A stretch of 64,000 nt of DNA. Origin: Acanthopleura granulata. Lineage: Eukaryota > Mollusca > Polyplacophora > Chitonida > Chitonidae. Position 1 is the stretch's first letter. The number at the start of each line of letters is the position of its first letter. Below are positions 36,261-49,811 of the stretch, piece after piece. The translations under genes and the position numbers were made by a program. The stretch is taken from positions 8,848,172 to 8,912,171 of the forward strand of contig JABBOT010000080.1 in assembly GCA_016165875.1 (NCBI GenBank), given 5' to 3'. Under the pieces are notes generated by a model. That model searched no databases. It saw only the letters and a program-made list of their open reading frames with translations, and was not told the DNA's origin.

Positions 36261-36677
36261 TTGAGTGAGCGTGAGATCACGAGAACCGTTAATTGTGTGC
36301 GCTCTCGCTTCTTTACACAGAGTGTATCGCACTGACAAGACTATCTGTCGCACTCAGGTATGTCAGTTGGAGTGTTAGTTGATTTGCTACTTAACGAAAG
36401 CATCTGACCTTTAAATAACGGTCAAGATTTGCTGCAAATTCTGTGAGGTTCTTGTTAATCTATTAGGATGCATATGATATGGCCGAAAATTTATCCTGAC
36501 GAAATTTTCCTCAAATAATTTATTTACATACTGTTAAAATTATTGCATTCTTTTGTTTATTGTTTTGAGTAGTCGTATTCACGTTCTAGAATTTCTCGGG
36601 TGTTCGATGGCATACAGGCGTGTGAGTGGTGCAAAGCAAAATGTTCACAGCAAACCACAGCCATTCCCCGGGTACCT

Positions 36678-36770
36678 AAGACACCTCCTGACTTATTGCC
36701 GCAGCTGATCCTGTAACACCTGGATTCTACCCGCAGGTCTCAGATGAATAGCTGATCGTTTTTGTCAAGA
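36678..36770 (-). mobile_element. tRNA-like SINE remnant within L copy 2
   Basis: GATCCTGTAACACCTGGATTC aligns to 31695-31715, but the B-box is decayed (GGATTCTACCC). Confidence 0.4.
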
Positions 36771-37879
36771 ACGTCGTTTTATTTTATCTTACAACTTATT
36801 ACCTTCTGGGCATCTTTTTTTTTAAAATTGATTTATCGATTTATTCATTTCCTGAAATGTTGAGATAAAACTTCTGCTACGAATGGGAGATCAAATGTAC
36901 GTACCCCTCACTTCACCGCCATCTTGACCTTCATCCTTAGGGATATCAGGTCTATATGGGATACCACTATAAATGGTCTCAAGAAAGTAAAAGTGAAGCC
37001 TGCTTGTGTTCCGGGTGTCTTCATCTGAGGCCATAGTCAAAACATCAAAGGGCTATTAGTGTCAGTTAGATGGGAGAAAAAACTTATTGTTGAAAATTTC
37101 AGCCTCTATGCGATTCGTGTGCAAATTCACAGGCTTGGCAGTGTTGTGTGTGACCTGGAATATAATGTAGCACATAACCAGAGAGAAAGATAACTATGCT
37201 TGGATCATCATATTACTTTGCTATTTTCTGCATTGCAACCGATAAAGATCAATGTTATTTTTTATCTGCCATGCAGGAAATTTGCAAATCAGGAATTCCG
37301 ATATGGACGGCAGCTGGATAGAGGATGTTTTTGTTCAGTTTAAGACATCTGCTATCCTGATCATTTTTATCTGGTTTATTTCTTATGGCTATTTCCTACC
37401 GTCAAAACCTGTAAATACTCGATCATTCCCAATAATTAGTATTTACAAAACATTCATTATACATTATTCATTAATGTATCTATTACAAAACATTTATTCA
37501 TTCGTGTATCTAAGAAAAAATAGTTTTAAGCAAAGCTTATATGGACAAATATAAATTAGTGTGTCTTTCTGTACCATACATCACTTGAAACCATAAAGAG
37601 GTGTTTTCTTTAGCAATATTTGTAAAGTAGCATGCAGAGAATCGCATGACTTGCTATTATTACTTTTTGGAAATTATTAATATGCTGCTATGATATAAAT
37701 AATTTTCAGTATTCTTTGAGCGTTTTGTGTATCATTGAGCAGATCTGTCGCTTTGCGCTGGACATGTTCGAGAACTATCAACGTAAAGGGTTTGTTTATA
37801 GCGTAGCACTTGCGCACTTATAAGTCCAGATCATGGAATACCTGTCTAATATTTTATACAAATAATACTATACAGGAGT

Positions 37880-38110
37880 TTATTTTAGAAATATAGAGCA
37901 TAGAAGGTAAAAGCAGAGCTGCTACGACAGAGTAATGGTTGGCAAATGGTGAAATACGACTTCTGGTCAGTTTACACCAATCAGGATTTTAGTGTACCCG
38001 TTCACGTAAAAGCTTAAACCGTAACACCTCACACGCTCCCTAAAACAATGGTTCAAGCAGAATTAGGTAAAACAATGTTGTTATGAACTCGGGTTTGGAG
38101 TGGTTTCACT
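37880..38110 (+). repeat. isolated block M/P copy
   Basis: GGCAAATGGTGAAATACGA, GTCAGTTTACACCAATCAGG and CACACGCTCCCTAAAACA match 41440-41540, 50760-50890 and 60360-60480. Confidence 0.55.
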
Positions 38111-38365
38111 AAATTCATATCTGGAAGAACGGCCTGTACAACTGTATACATTTTCATTCTCTGTATTTCTGACCTTTCAAGGTACTACCGGCCAAATTTT
38201 GCGCCAGCCACATCTTTGACAATGAGGTGAGTAATAACTTGCAAGCTAAGAAATGCACTTATGTTAATTGCAATTTATAAAACGCCTCTGAGATAAGAAA
38301 ATTTGCACTCCCTATGTCCATACGATCTAAAAAATTTCTGCTCTGCTGTTTGATGATATCGATTT

Positions 38366-38525
38366 GATTTATTTATTTATTTAATTGGTGTTTTACCCAG
38401 TACTTTCACTTGTACGACGGCGACCGGCATTAGTGATGGGAGGAAACCAGCCAGAGCCCAGGGGGAAACCCACGACCATCCGCAGGTTGCTGACAGGCCG
38501 TCCCACGTACGGCCGGAGAGGGATA
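38366..38525 (-). mobile_element. SINE A, head missing
   Basis: From the TTTA tail through AATTGGTGTTTTACCC, GGGAGGAAACCAGCCAGAG and GACCATCCGCAGGTTGCTG to CGTACGGCCGGAGAGGGA. The tRNA-like head is lost. Confidence 0.85.
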
Positions 38526-38934
38526 TCGACTCTAAGTAACAAGATGGAAGGCAAGAGTATTTCTACAATGTATTTCACGGTCAGGTACAAGAAAAAAGCA
38601 GTTCCCCAAATGAACAATAATGTCGTCTTCTAAAACACAATGTAGCACCTCTCCTCTGCGTCAAATAAAAAAACAAAGGCTTATATTTTCAGCCAGTGTG
38701 TGTCTACTCAGCAGGATCCCTGGCTACTGCCACAGTAATCCTGGCTGTGACAAAGAGCAGGGTACAGTCAGCGCCTTCAGTGGTAAGTGTGTAATGAAGT
38801 TAGTGTCATACCAGAATAGCTGACGCATGGACCTTTTCAAAGGAGCTGTGCTGTTTTCCTCTTTCTCTGGCGCGTTTATTTTTCTGACAAGAATCGACTT
38901 AACTAGCTCAAGGCATGCAATGATTGAATCCTAC

Positions 38935-39060
38935 CTAGATGAGATAAACAAAGATGAACAGAGATCGATAAAACGCCGCATGAATTCCAGCGAGGGGAAT
39001 GAGATGTATGTCTGTCGTGAGTTCAACGAGTTCATCGAATGGGCTTTCATTCAAACGCAT
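38935..39060 (-). CDS. B-block mini-frame, 41 codons (uncertain)
   Basis: ATG to TAG on the minus strand, exactly the same length and register as 49686-49811. Residues MRLN, SP, E at 10, ELT at 13-15 and YRSLF at 31-35 are shared. The frame can be extended upstream to 39171, adding a hydrophobic PCSV...FFLFF stretch that resembles the B' frame at 21736-21972. No known family. A plus-strand frame also covers it, so selection must be tested before calling it a gene. Confidence 0.2.
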   Translation of the reverse strand: MRLNESPFDELVELTTDIHLIPLAGIHAAFYRSLFIFVYLI

Positions 39061-39783
39061 CAAATTTTCTTCGAAGCGATGAAAGAACAAAAAAAAAGGA
39101 AAAACAACACTACAGGGAGAAAGTGAATGTCCTATGTACATTTGGCCATGCTCCCATCGCTTTTTGATCAACGACGACGTTAGCTGCGCAAAATTATTTC
39201 TCCTTTTACCTGTCTTTTTAGAGATTGCACTGGCTAGTCAGAGCCTGTCTGGTAACGAAGAAGAAATCGCCACATTCAAATATCAGAATGGATAAATATT
39301 TACTATTCGCTAATCAATGCCGTGCAAATGTTTACGTCAGAGACGAACAAAGGCTGTTACTTGATGGGTTTTTTTTCTTTCTCCACGTAGGTTTGCTAAT
39401 GTTTCATATATATTATACATCAGCATATGTATCTGGACAGATATTTATGTTCCTCTTGGAAATAACTCCTTTACCAGGCATACTGAAGGCTATGTTTGCT
39501 GCATTGATGTTTGCATGCCTTACTTCTCAATAGCAAATCGCGAACTTCCTTTGCCTAGACCTTTGATAAATAGGCATCGCGTCGAGCACAGAACCATATA
39601 TTGAAATATTACGTATATCCCGCATTTAGGAAACAGGATACCAATATTACAGAGATTACCAAGCCCTACGTTATCCAAAATCAGACTGGAAACATACATA
39701 ATACTGTTAAAGGAAGGGAGTTCGACACATAGACAAAACTATATGATAGCTGTTTCCAAAAAAAAAAAATTATTCAACATATA

Positions 39784-40095
39784 GACAGCCTGGGTGGCTT
39801 GGTAGTTAGAGCATCCGCTTGGTGATGGGAAGATTCAGAATTCAATCCTGGGTCTGGTCATACCAAAGTGGTAAAAGTGGTATCTGTTGCTGCTTCGCAC
39901 TCGTCACTGAGAGATTAGAGCGAGGAAACAGGACTGGTCAGCGCGATTTTAGCGTAATGTATCTGAGTGGGGTGTCTTGTCTGGTGTCCTCAGCATTATG
40001 TTCGAGTGGCAGTAGCACTTGGGCTGCATGACTCGTCCTGCAATTGTTATATACAACGTGAAATACATACATAAATACATACACACATACATGTT
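39784..40095 (+). mobile_element. SINE family B, full length
   Basis: The tRNA-like head has an A-box region (GGGTGGCTTGGTAGTTAGAG) and a B-box-like AATTCAATCC at 39840. The body contains AGGAAACAGGACTGG and GGTGTCTTGTCTGGTGTCCT, and the 3' end is rich in ATACATAC repeats. It is unlike SINE A except for the head type. Fragments are at 26605 and 61385. Confidence 0.8.
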
Positions 40096-41059
40096 TGCAC
40101 ATAAGCAGAAACTGGAATACGTAAAAACATTAACATTAGATTTGTGTTAGTGCTGTACACAAAATTGATTGCTTAATTACTTGCTGTTTGAAGCTATGTT
40201 CAGAGGATTTTTCATTTGTACGATAGCAAACAGTGCATTGAGGGCAAGAAACTAGGGTGCCGTGTTAATCCCACAACACATTATGTCACCTATACGAGAT
40301 CGGTCAGGTAATGGAAAAAGGAAACCCGGCATATAGCCAAAAGAAACCAAGGCTACCTTGTTAGACTTGGGTGTACCGTTTTATAAGAAAAACAAAGACG
40401 AAAAACACGAAAAAAAAATCAATAATTATTGGACAAGTTCCTGTCAATCGCATTTTGGACTTCATCGGTGATGTCAGCCCAGACGATTTCATTAAAATTA
40501 TTCTGGAGTTTCGAGTTTCCATGTTACGACATTCACTGTGACGTCTCTTTGTGCCGTGACCTCTTCGCTTGGTGCCTTGGATGGATACACACTCTTATGA
40601 AAAGTATCCACGAATGATGAAAGTCACCACACGGCTTCCTTTACATATTTCTAAAATGATGTATCCGCGTAATAAACAGTAACAAAAATTGAACATTTGC
40701 ACATTTGTGTAAACCACCATGTGTACCACCAATACACATGTTTTTATTTTGTTTTCCATAAGTACACCTCTAGCATACGAAATATGTAAATGTTCAACTG
40801 TGTTATAATTTGCGTACCTGTTGTACACAGGGGTTTCCAGATAGTTTCCTGCATAATTTCCCTTATGTATACACCGCCCATACAGTGAACTGGGTTGCCC
40901 CAAGGAACCTCACCTGTGTTATTTGGCCTGTCACCCGATCGCAGTCCTCCCATGATGATAGGTAGCAACACGGAAGTGAGTTTTTCTGACAAAGATGTAA
41001 TTCACATTCCAGAACAGAACAGTTCATGACCAGCATTGATTTGCCAGGCTTAAAACACA

Positions 41060-41440
41060 AAAAAGTCAATCTTCTAAGGGAAGCTGAATTTCATCAGCTG
41101 AACAAGGTTTCCCCTAAAGCCATTTTATCTGACAGCCAGTAGATCCAAAGTCAGGTGTGATCAGCGTACCTGGAACCCGTCATTTCACCTGTCGTATGAT
41201 AGATAATTGTTAATTACATGGATGCGATAGACTGAGCAGAGTCGGTGTGACCATTCAAGGTCGTCGTCTTGTGCGCCAAATGTCACTTCCTTAGATAATT
41301 ACGCATACTAGCAGGTTCAAGAGTTCACAATGTGAATACCGCACTTTCCACTGATGTCAATTCCTTCTGATCCGTACGCCTCATTTATCAGAGATTTTGT
41401 GAGGTAGAAACCGTATTTCGGTAAGTAAGAAGACACAGAA
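41060..41440 (+). repeat. block E, copy 4
   Basis: TTTCATCAGCTGAACAAGG, CGTATGATAGATAATTGTTA, GTCACTTCCTTAGATAATTA, TTCAAGAGTTCACA and CGCCTCATTTATCAGAGA follow the order in E at 17.8, 24.5 and 45.6 kb. Confidence 0.7.
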
Positions 41441-44400
41441 AATAAAGCCACCAATGTGACACAGCTGGAAAAAGATCACGTGTAAGGTGGCCTATGGTCA
41501 GTTTACATCAGTTGGGGTTTCACACAATTTGTTCACTTGAATGCATTCACAATAGCAATTTATACACCCACAATCACCATGCTTTGATCATTGCTTGGTG
41601 AAAGAATGCAAAAAACAACTGTGAACAGCAATTTATATGATGCCACAGGACTAGAAGTTTTACACCGTTGTGTTATCGATACCTTTCATAAGCAGGAACT
41701 TGAAAACAATACAATCTGACCAAATGACACCAGTATTAACTCTCGGTATACCGTGTAGGAAAATACACAACTGTAGTGATATACATGTACAAAGCACAGG
41801 GGGAATTTGGGTTGTCTTTCCCTGTTTTGCGTGTTTACATGATAGACAAGAATGAAGTACCCTTTCCTGCGCAATGCTTCCTCGTGGCCAAGCTCGCCGA
41901 TCATTATTGTTCTGTAACATATGAGTACTGTATTACCAGTTCGTTCACCATCGTCATCGCAAAGGTTGGAATGAACAATTTATAGACTACTCGGCTTTGG
42001 TTCAAGTTAGTTTAAGCGGCAAGAAATCCCTAGTGTTTCGTACTTTTCATATCGAACGAAATAAACAAAAAGTCATTGTTAACAGTAATTATGAAAATGA
42101 ATTCCTGCCCTGTTTTGTGGTCGTCAACAGACGTGGTCGTGGTTAGTGTAGAGCACTTTTGGGGTCCAACGCTCCAGTTGTACTCTACTTAATGAAGAAC
42201 ACGTCATGAAGAGACATCATCTTTTCAACCAAAACTGGTAATGGGATTGGATACTTTTTTTCTGTGAAAATGTGACTTGAACCTGCGTGTAGGAAGGCAG
42301 ATTTCCTGTGGTAATAAACCGAATTCTGATCTCGAATTTTGTATGAAAGATTTACTCTGTCATCAGTAGACCAGAACCTCCTATATTAAAGAGGAGTCGT
42401 TATCGCCTTTGTCAAATGCCCCGTCTTCATAGCCAGGGACTATAAAAGTCAATGTGCAGCCAGCTCATCAGAGAGTTATCAGTAATAGATTAAACGCGTA
42501 AATGCTGACTTGCCCACAGCTTCGTTCCCAAAGATCCAATGCTTATAAATTCATAATGTCTATATCAACGGTTGCCTTTACCTGAAGATTTTTTCAGCAA
42601 CACTGGCGCATAAAACAGTAACGTGATTCACTGCAGAAGAGTTAAAGTAACAAGTCCGTGTTCAAAAGACGTTTAAAATAGACATTATGTTTCAAGTTTT
42701 GCAGAGGTAATTATGTTTAGGCGTCACGTAGACGTCCTCTGCTTTCTAAAAAGCACATCAATGCAATGGTCGTTACCCTTGGTTTAGAAATAGGACATAT
42801 TCTTCTCAGCTGAAATATTCTGACTATTTAATTATAGAGACCTTTGGTCTGTGCTTTTCAAGTTCAATCAGTTTTTCAAAAGATTGGTGCGAGATGGAAA
42901 GAAAACAGAAGCGTTTGAAATCAAAACCTATAACTACTTTCAATACATTCGAAAACCTGTATCGAGAGGACAATATATCTATATGAAGATAAATCAGAAA
43001 CACGTATTGCAGCATTAAATGAGTCTACACTTATCGAAGACATCTGATCATTGGGCAAGCCATGGGCCCTGCTTCTCGGTCAAAACCAGATTATTATAAA
43101 ACGATTCACAGGGTTTACCGCGTATAAATAGGTCATTGGGTCGACTTTGATGTCTGTCACTGTGTTATGTTGATATCGATTAAAGACAAATAGAGATTGA
43201 TTTAAATCACTTCACCACAAGGAAAGTAGAGAGCCAGCTACAGTATCACCACGGTGAACACATCAGCTGAGCTAAAAGAAAACTGATATTTCCGTCAGAT
43301 ACTCAAGCTAAAGTTCCTTGGGACATCCTCCAAATAGTGTACCGGGTTCCATCTTATATCCTCTTCAGTTACGACAAAGGCGATATAAATGAATAGCATT
43401 TTTGTTTTAATGCTAATATCCAAATACGGTGTAAACGTGTGTTAGTTCGTCTTAATGGTAAGAAAGTACCATAAAGATGAAAAAAGAAGCGTTCGGGAGT
43501 CAGATGTTTCTCGGGGTGAGATAAACCCTACTTGCATGTTTGTCAATGAGCAGTGTAGTCTCTGATGAAAATGAAATGTTGTCTTGAAATAGGCACAGCA
43601 AGAAAAACATGCTTGTTTTAGTCGTGACACCTTCACACTTTTTGCGTTTTAGTATTTTAACGATGAATACAATGAAGATTCCGTGTTGGATAAACGATGA
43701 AAATGCGTAGGTCTGCTAAGTTTGAAATGGGCTACTATAACATCTCCTCCGAGCTTCTGAAGTATAACCTGGATAGTAGCATGAAAAACTGACAAATTAG
43801 TGTCACAAGTTTACATGTACATTTACCTGCGCATTTAAGAAAATCGAAATCATGAACATGGAGAACAAATATTCCAACAACACGAACAATAATGACATCC
43901 TCATAATAATCTGCTAGCCGCAGCTAAAAAATCTGCTCCACTTTATCGGCCATCGTCTGCCGACTTTGGTCTCTGGCTACACCCACCTTTGCATGTGACA
44001 AAGAACCGGACACAGTCGCCGCCCTAACTGGCCCATGGTATCCAATGATTGAAACAGAGACAAACAGAGATCTATAAATAGCCACATGGTTTCCAGCGAA
44101 GGCAGTGAGACATGTGTTCGTTGTCACTTCAAGGAGTTCAGCCAATGCACTTGCATTCAAACACACATTTTTTCTTGGCAGAGGTGAATGAACAAAATGC
44201 TAAGACTGCAGGAAACAAGTATATGACAATAAACATTTGATTGAATGTATCTGTCTTTTTATGTGTTTTTTCAGGGGCTAGTCAAGGCTTGTGTGTGCAG
44301 TTATCTGTTAACGAAGAAGAAATTGTTCATCCCCGTGGCGAACAAAAGCTGTTAGCTAATAAGGTTAATAAGGAGACCTGGGAAAGCCACAAGATCCCAC

Positions 44401-44499
44401 GGCTACCTACACGTAACTAGGCGTCTGATGAATTGTCAAAAGAGTTGCTGGACCGGCATGCAAGTTGTTCACGTATTTCATTGTTGTTTAACTCAATAC

Positions 44500-44620
44500 T
44501 TATTTATTTATTTGATTCCCGTCCTACGCCATACTCAAGTATATTTCAGTTATACGACAGCGGCCAGTGGGAGGAAACCGCGTAGAGCCTGGGGGCAACT
44601 CAAGACCATCCGCAGAAGGC
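44500..44620 (-). mobile_element. SINE A, 3' half
   Basis: A TTTA tail, GATTCCCGTCCTACGCCATA, GTGGGAGGAAACCGCG and AGACCATCCGCAG are present. There is a small deletion in the core. Confidence 0.8.
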
Positions 44621-44892
44621 AATACATAACTCACTGGATGAAGGTCTGTATTAGGGGCAGAAGTCATGGCGGGATGTGCGGATTAAACTCAAGGCCGAAT
44701 GTTAACAACAGGATACAAGAACTGACATCATGAGAATAGAGTTAGCATGTGAGAAATTCTACTTTTAGTGCAACAATAAAATCTGGTGAAAGAAGAGGTT
44801 TGTACCTTTTACATAAGCGTTTCCACCGCCAAGCAAAAATGCCGATAGAGTAAGGAAACACTCATACAAAATTATTAAAAGACACGCTTTTA

Positions 44893-44905
44893 CCCCCCCC
44901 CCCCC
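44893..44905 (+). repeat. 13-base C homopolymer
   Basis: An uninterrupted C run, likely length-variable and prone to sequencing error. Confidence 0.9.
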
Positions 44906-45414
44906 ATCTCTTTTCAACCCTGTCAAACCATTATAAGCAATTTCTACTTGTTCCATGTTTAACATGAGATTTAAAATGTCAAAAGATAATGTAAATTCTA
45001 ACACATGCAAAGACTCTGCCTTTGGCGTTTATCGAGTCTCCCTGCTGTCGACCTTATCAAATCATTAGCAGCCGTTTCCATTAGTTTCTTAGTTTCAAAT
45101 AAAAAATTTGTCAACATAAGCACAATCTATATGAAGTGTTGTGTACACATGCTTTGCCAAATTGATTTTATTATCATTTAACTCATTACACTTGTACTGG
45201 CCGATATCTTGCATTACTGATATATTTCACTTCATCATACAATGGTCATACATTGTGCATGGTGGAGTGTTCTGGAGTGAAAGATGTTCCCGCGCATCAT
45301 GACAAATTTTATTTCCTCTTCCATAATGTCGAAACCGGGACATTTGGAAAAGGATTATCATGAAACGATTTCATTGGTCACTCTGTTTTGGACTCAAATG
45401 GTCATTACGTATGT

Positions 45415-45532
45415 TATTGTCATTGTTGTGTTTTGTCGTATCGTTCCATGTTGTGCTGTTTTGTGTTGTTGTGTCGTGTTGTATTGTGTCGTGTCGTGTT
45501 TTTTGTGTTGTGTTTTGTTGTGCTGTGTTAAT
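45415..45532. repeat. GT-rich low-complexity tract
   Basis: Repeating TGTTGTG/TCGTGT words with very few A residues. Cysteine- and valine-rich frames through it are artefacts of composition. Confidence 0.8.
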
Positions 45533-46044
45533 TAAGTGGCCGGTTTCTTACCGTAGATTTTTCCCTTTCCACTCTGACATCCTAAATATTCTTTAAACAA
45601 GTTAAATACTAAATTATTCTGATGAAGACGAAAATCACGTTTCCACGACATGTAAAGTAGTTTGTGATTAATAATGATTACTCGGGCTGTAGACACGAAC
45701 AGATCAAGCATCAAAGGAAAGCCGTCTTTCATCAGCTGAAGCAGGACTCCCTTAGGGGTATTTTCTCTGACAGATAGTACATTCAAGGCCAGGTGTATAA
45801 TCAGCATCCCTGGAACATTTGCCGCAATTTTACCCGTCGTACGTGAGAGAATAGTTAGTTTACGCGAAGGTGGTGAGCTGTGCAAAGGTGGTATGACACT
45901 ATGACAGAACACAGTGATGCACATTTGCTACAGGACTCTATTCTATGTTCAAGAGTTCACAGCCGGACATATCAATTTCCTTTGATATCGTTTTTTCCAA
46001 TCTCTACTCCTTATTAGAGAATTAGAACTCGTGTTCCGGGAAAG

Positions 46045-46145
46045 TATTCATTTATTCATTTATTTGATTCGTGTTTTACACCGCACTCAAGAATATTTCC
46101 CTTACACAACGGCGGACAGCATTATGGTGGAAGGAAACCGGGTAG
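46045..46145 (-). mobile_element. SINE A, 3' part
   Basis: A TTTATTCATTTATTTGATTC tail, GTTTTACACCGCACTCAAGA and ATGGTGGAAGGAAACCGGG lie between blocks E and M of unit 6. Other units lack it here, so it postdates the duplication. Confidence 0.85.
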
Positions 46146-47965
46146 AAATAATGTAGAAGATAACCACATGGAGAGTAAAACCAAAGCAACTGGAAAACTG
46201 CCACAGGTGACTTGTGAAATGCGGCCCATGGTTAACTCCTGTTTTGTTTTTGCCTTCTTCAAAAACATACAAATTGTGCGGCATTTTTTGTCCCGAGTAC
46301 CCAGTTGTACTGCTTCTGATGAAGATTTGTCAAGAATTTCAATATGTACAGGTCTTTCCACTTTGATGAATGTTGCTCGGTCGCTCAACAACTCGTTGAG
46401 AACCAGGCCTTCTCTTTATCCCTGCATTCAGTGACTTCGTGGCCATGGTGGTTTTAAATTCTGAGCTTTTTGCTGTTGCTAGCAGATATAAAGCGAATCC
46501 CGCCAACAATATACTTTTAGGAAATCTCGCTTACACAAAGCGATGATACCCACCTTCTATTTACAATATGCTCGTTAAAAGTACTTTTAAGATCCGTCAC
46601 CTTTGTCGTCTAGAATTGTCCTTTGCTAATCATGATCAGTGAAACTGCCTAGGTGTCACTGACAAAACATGTTAAGATATCAATTTATGTACGGGACAAG
46701 CAGAGTTTACTGGATATAAACCAGGTTATACTGGCAAAAAATAAATGAAAAGTTTAAAAAATAGTGGATGTTACTCTAATGTTTATGTACAATTACCTTG
46801 TTTCTAGGTTATTTAAAGCTAGAAGGTTAGATATTTCAAACAGAAGCTGGAAAGCAATTTCTTGTGGTAATAAGACAAATTCTGATCTGAAGATGTATAA
46901 AGGAATTATTCTGTCATCAGTAGACCAGAAACTCCCAAACGAATGGGACTCGTTAACATTTTCTGTCAAATAGTGAGTGAATGAGTGCTTTTGATTTAAT
47001 CTCGGACATAACAATTTTTCAGTCATCTGACGACGAGGAGTACTTCTGGTGTGTGCATATATAGTGTGTCGTCTTGTGGCAGGACGAGACAATGCCGCCA
47101 AAGTGCTGCCGTCATGCCCATTCTGTCAGATACTGCACCCTATTAACAATGGACTATACATGATAAAGTGCCGCCAATCCATCACAACCTTGTCAATAAT
47201 GTATTAAGCACGTAAGTGCTGGCATGCCCACATCGTCGATCTCTAGGCTTCATTGCTTATTAATTCATAATTCTAGGGAAGATTGTTAATCCTATATCCA
47301 GAGATGTCGTTACCTGAAGAGTAAGTGAATGAAAGAGTAAGTTGCCTCACAGAGGAAGAGGTAAAACCAGCAGCCAACCTTCAAATGATGTTTCAAGGTC
47401 ATATTAACTTTCAAGTTTTTCAGAGGTGATTATTTTTTTAACAGGTCGACCTCTTCTGCTTTCAACGAAGCACATCGACGCGCAATTGTTGCTACTCTGG
47501 TCTTTGAAACATAGCACATTCCTATTAACCAAAATTTTCTGTCCGTTTATTTATAAAAGCACTTGGTCTGTGCTTTTCCTGTCGAGTCAGTTTTCCGTAA
47601 ACATTTGTGAGAGATGGAAAGAAAACAGAACCTCTTGACAGGGAAACCTGAAAGGTCGAAAAACTAATAATTGTTCTCTGATAAGTCAGTAATACCTATT
47701 TCAACAATATAAAAGACGCTTCTTAACTATTAAAGACGTCCGAAGGATTCGCTGGGCCAGTCGGTGACTCATGTTTCTTGGTCAGAGGCACAAGATTGAC
47801 CGACATTCTTCCTTACAAAGCAGGTTATTGGCTGGACTTCGATCTGCGTCACCGTGTTATCCTGATATCGATTATCTGTCAATGTATTTCAGCTTAAATC
47901 ATTGCTCCGTAAGTGAAGTGGACCGGCCGGGAGAGATATCATCCTGGTGACCAGATCAGGTGAGT

Positions 47966-47972
47966 TATAAAA
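47966..47972 (+). promoter_or_regulatory. TATA box in G block, copy 6
   Basis: GAGTTATAAAATGCGTGAA is followed by GGGCGGTAAAG, as in the 33.7 kb copy, with GATATCGATTATCTG upstream. Copy 5 (43270) has CTAAAAGAA at this place and has lost the box. Confidence 0.45.
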
Positions 47973-49685
47973 TGCGTGAATCCGGGCGGTAAAGTTCGAT
48001 TCCTGCAAACCGATAGTATAGATACTGATGACTTTGCATAGTTCGCGGCTTTGTCCGAATTCCATGTTCTATCAGTCCGTGCATCCTGTTTAATCCCAAC
48101 AAAGACTACACTAATGAGTCAAATTTTTGCTTTCATTGGTAATATCCCAAAAGATTTAAAAAAGAAATGTCCATCAAAAAGGGATATTAAACAGGAAGTG
48201 GTCGGGAGAACAGATGTTTCTCGAAATGAGAGAGAAAAGCATTTGGCATATGCATATCCATACCGGATTTCCTGATTTGCAACAGCCTGTTTGACATTTG
48301 AATCAGGTCTTGTGCATTAAAACTTGTGTTCCTTTGCCAAGGTAATAAGACAATTGAAATCACAGGAAGCGTCTGCTATATTACATCTTCCCAAGCCTAG
48401 GTATTCCGGTGCTCGGATGAATTCGACTTCAGCGGAAATAGAAATTCCTTCTGTACAATGTTGTCAATACTGTAGCATTCGATTTGCTTGGGATCACCTG
48501 ACTTCGGATTAATTACACTAAGAGTAAGAGTTCTTACCCAATAATCACCAGGTAGCAGCCTTTAAACTAGCACTCGTCAAGGCAGAAGGTTTGTCGTGTA
48601 CCTGACATAAGGGGGCTCAATGCTTTCCTGTGCCCTACATGTACATGCCTCGCCGAAGTCTCTATAAATGAAAAGATTCTTGAATATCGAAAAAACAAAT
48701 CAATAATTACACAAATGTTCTGTACATGAAAATTAAATACTTTGTTATTAATAAGACCCTGTGCATGATATTTTCAGCCATCTCGTCTGCTAATGGATTA
48801 ACAACACTATCACAAAACCATGGAGCAAATCTTTAATAAACTTTATGGAAAGGTAAACTGTAAGCCTGAAGCACCAGATCGATTAAGAGTCATGTTGACA
48901 TACCTACATGTAAGAAGAAAACAGTCTCGTCAGCGCCATACGTTATGTTCCGTTTATAAAGGAAAGACATACAACTACAATGGGTCTCGTTGTTCCACGC
49001 CTACTCCACACGTGACTCGACTCGTGCTCGATATCTCGTTATGTTTATCCATTATTCCCGAGACAAGAGGAATCTTGACAGCACTCCTTCTTTTGTCTCT
49101 CCTTTCTCTGTACTGGAAACATCCAATAGCATAACAACTGTTTATCACAGTGTATGAACTATTTCCGTTTTGTTTTCTAATGCTGTTAAAGTATGAGACC
49201 GACGGCGATCGAACTGTTGACCCTTGTACACAAGAGACCGAGATCCTTAAAAGACAGCTCATGATATTGTTCATTATAAAATTATAATATTTTCTCTGGC
49301 AAAAACCTGTTTGAAATGAATTCGTTGCTGAATTAACTTCGTTTGACGTGTTCAGTATTGTGCTGCTGACTGTGATCTGAAGGGGCCCATGCTTTTAAGC
49401 TTATGAATTCTTTGCAGCTAAAACGCCGTCTTCTGCCAATGTATGTCGACATACATGTAGCAGGGTCTCTTGTTTCTACCACATTAATTCTGGCTGTGAC
49501 AAAGAAGTGGACACAGTCCACGCCTTCGGTGGTCAGCGGGTAAAGCAGTTAGTGTAGTCTCAGAGTAGCGTAAGCATGAACGTTTTCACCAAAATTGTGG
49601 TATTTTCTCTTTTTGAAGTATTTATTTTCTGTAGTAAGAATAGACTTATCAAAGTAGCCTTAGGCATGCCATGACTAAATCCACA

Positions 49686-49811
49686 CTATATGAGGCAGAC
49701 AAAGACGAACAGAGATCGATAAATCTCAGAAAGGATTCCAGTCAATACAGTCAGACGTCTGTCTACTGTCAGTTCAGCCAGTTCAACGACTGGGCTAGGA
49801 TTCAAACGCAT
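49686..49811 (-). CDS. B-block mini-frame, 41 codons (uncertain)
   Basis: ATG to TAG on the minus strand, same length and register as 38935-39060, with MRLN, ELTVDRRLTVL and YRSLFVFVCLI matching the 22.8 kb copy too. The C-terminal third is hydrophobic. The surrounding B block has many indels between copies, but this 126-base stretch has none in four of five copies. Coding status is unproven. Confidence 0.2.
   Translation of the reverse strand: MRLNPSPVVELAELTVDRRLTVLTGILSEIYRSLFVFVCLI

Larger units (their letters stand above)
35570..37870 (+). repeat. segments K and L, copy 2
   Basis: K (35590-35890) matches 51200-51500 and 60800-61100 (CAATTACACGTT, GATACCAGTATGTTAA, AATGCTAATCAATGCG). 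L (35890-37800) matches 30990-32850. A plus-strand frame at 35952-36224 is open here but interrupted in L copy 1. Its GIIEAVQEIAIIQMNV part is the portion shared with copy 1. Confidence 0.75.
38640..44420 (+). repeat. array unit 5
   Basis: B and C are at 38690-39530. A SINE B and single-copy DNA follow, then E at 41060-41440, M and P at 41440-41790, N at 42150-42290, F at 42290-42620, the F-to-G linker at 42630-43020 (matching 47346-47740), G at 43040-43680 and a second B at 43960-44350. O is absent. H is not recognised between G and B. Confidence 0.7.

Noticed and set aside
45284..45596. Cysteine/valine-rich frames that look like a membrane protein
   Set aside because: The cysteines and valines come from the GT-rich low-complexity tract, and sister units do not keep the frame.
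45532..45924. 130-codon minus-strand frame in block E of unit 6
   Set aside because: The other E copies have stops and shifts throughout, and the frame is not preserved.
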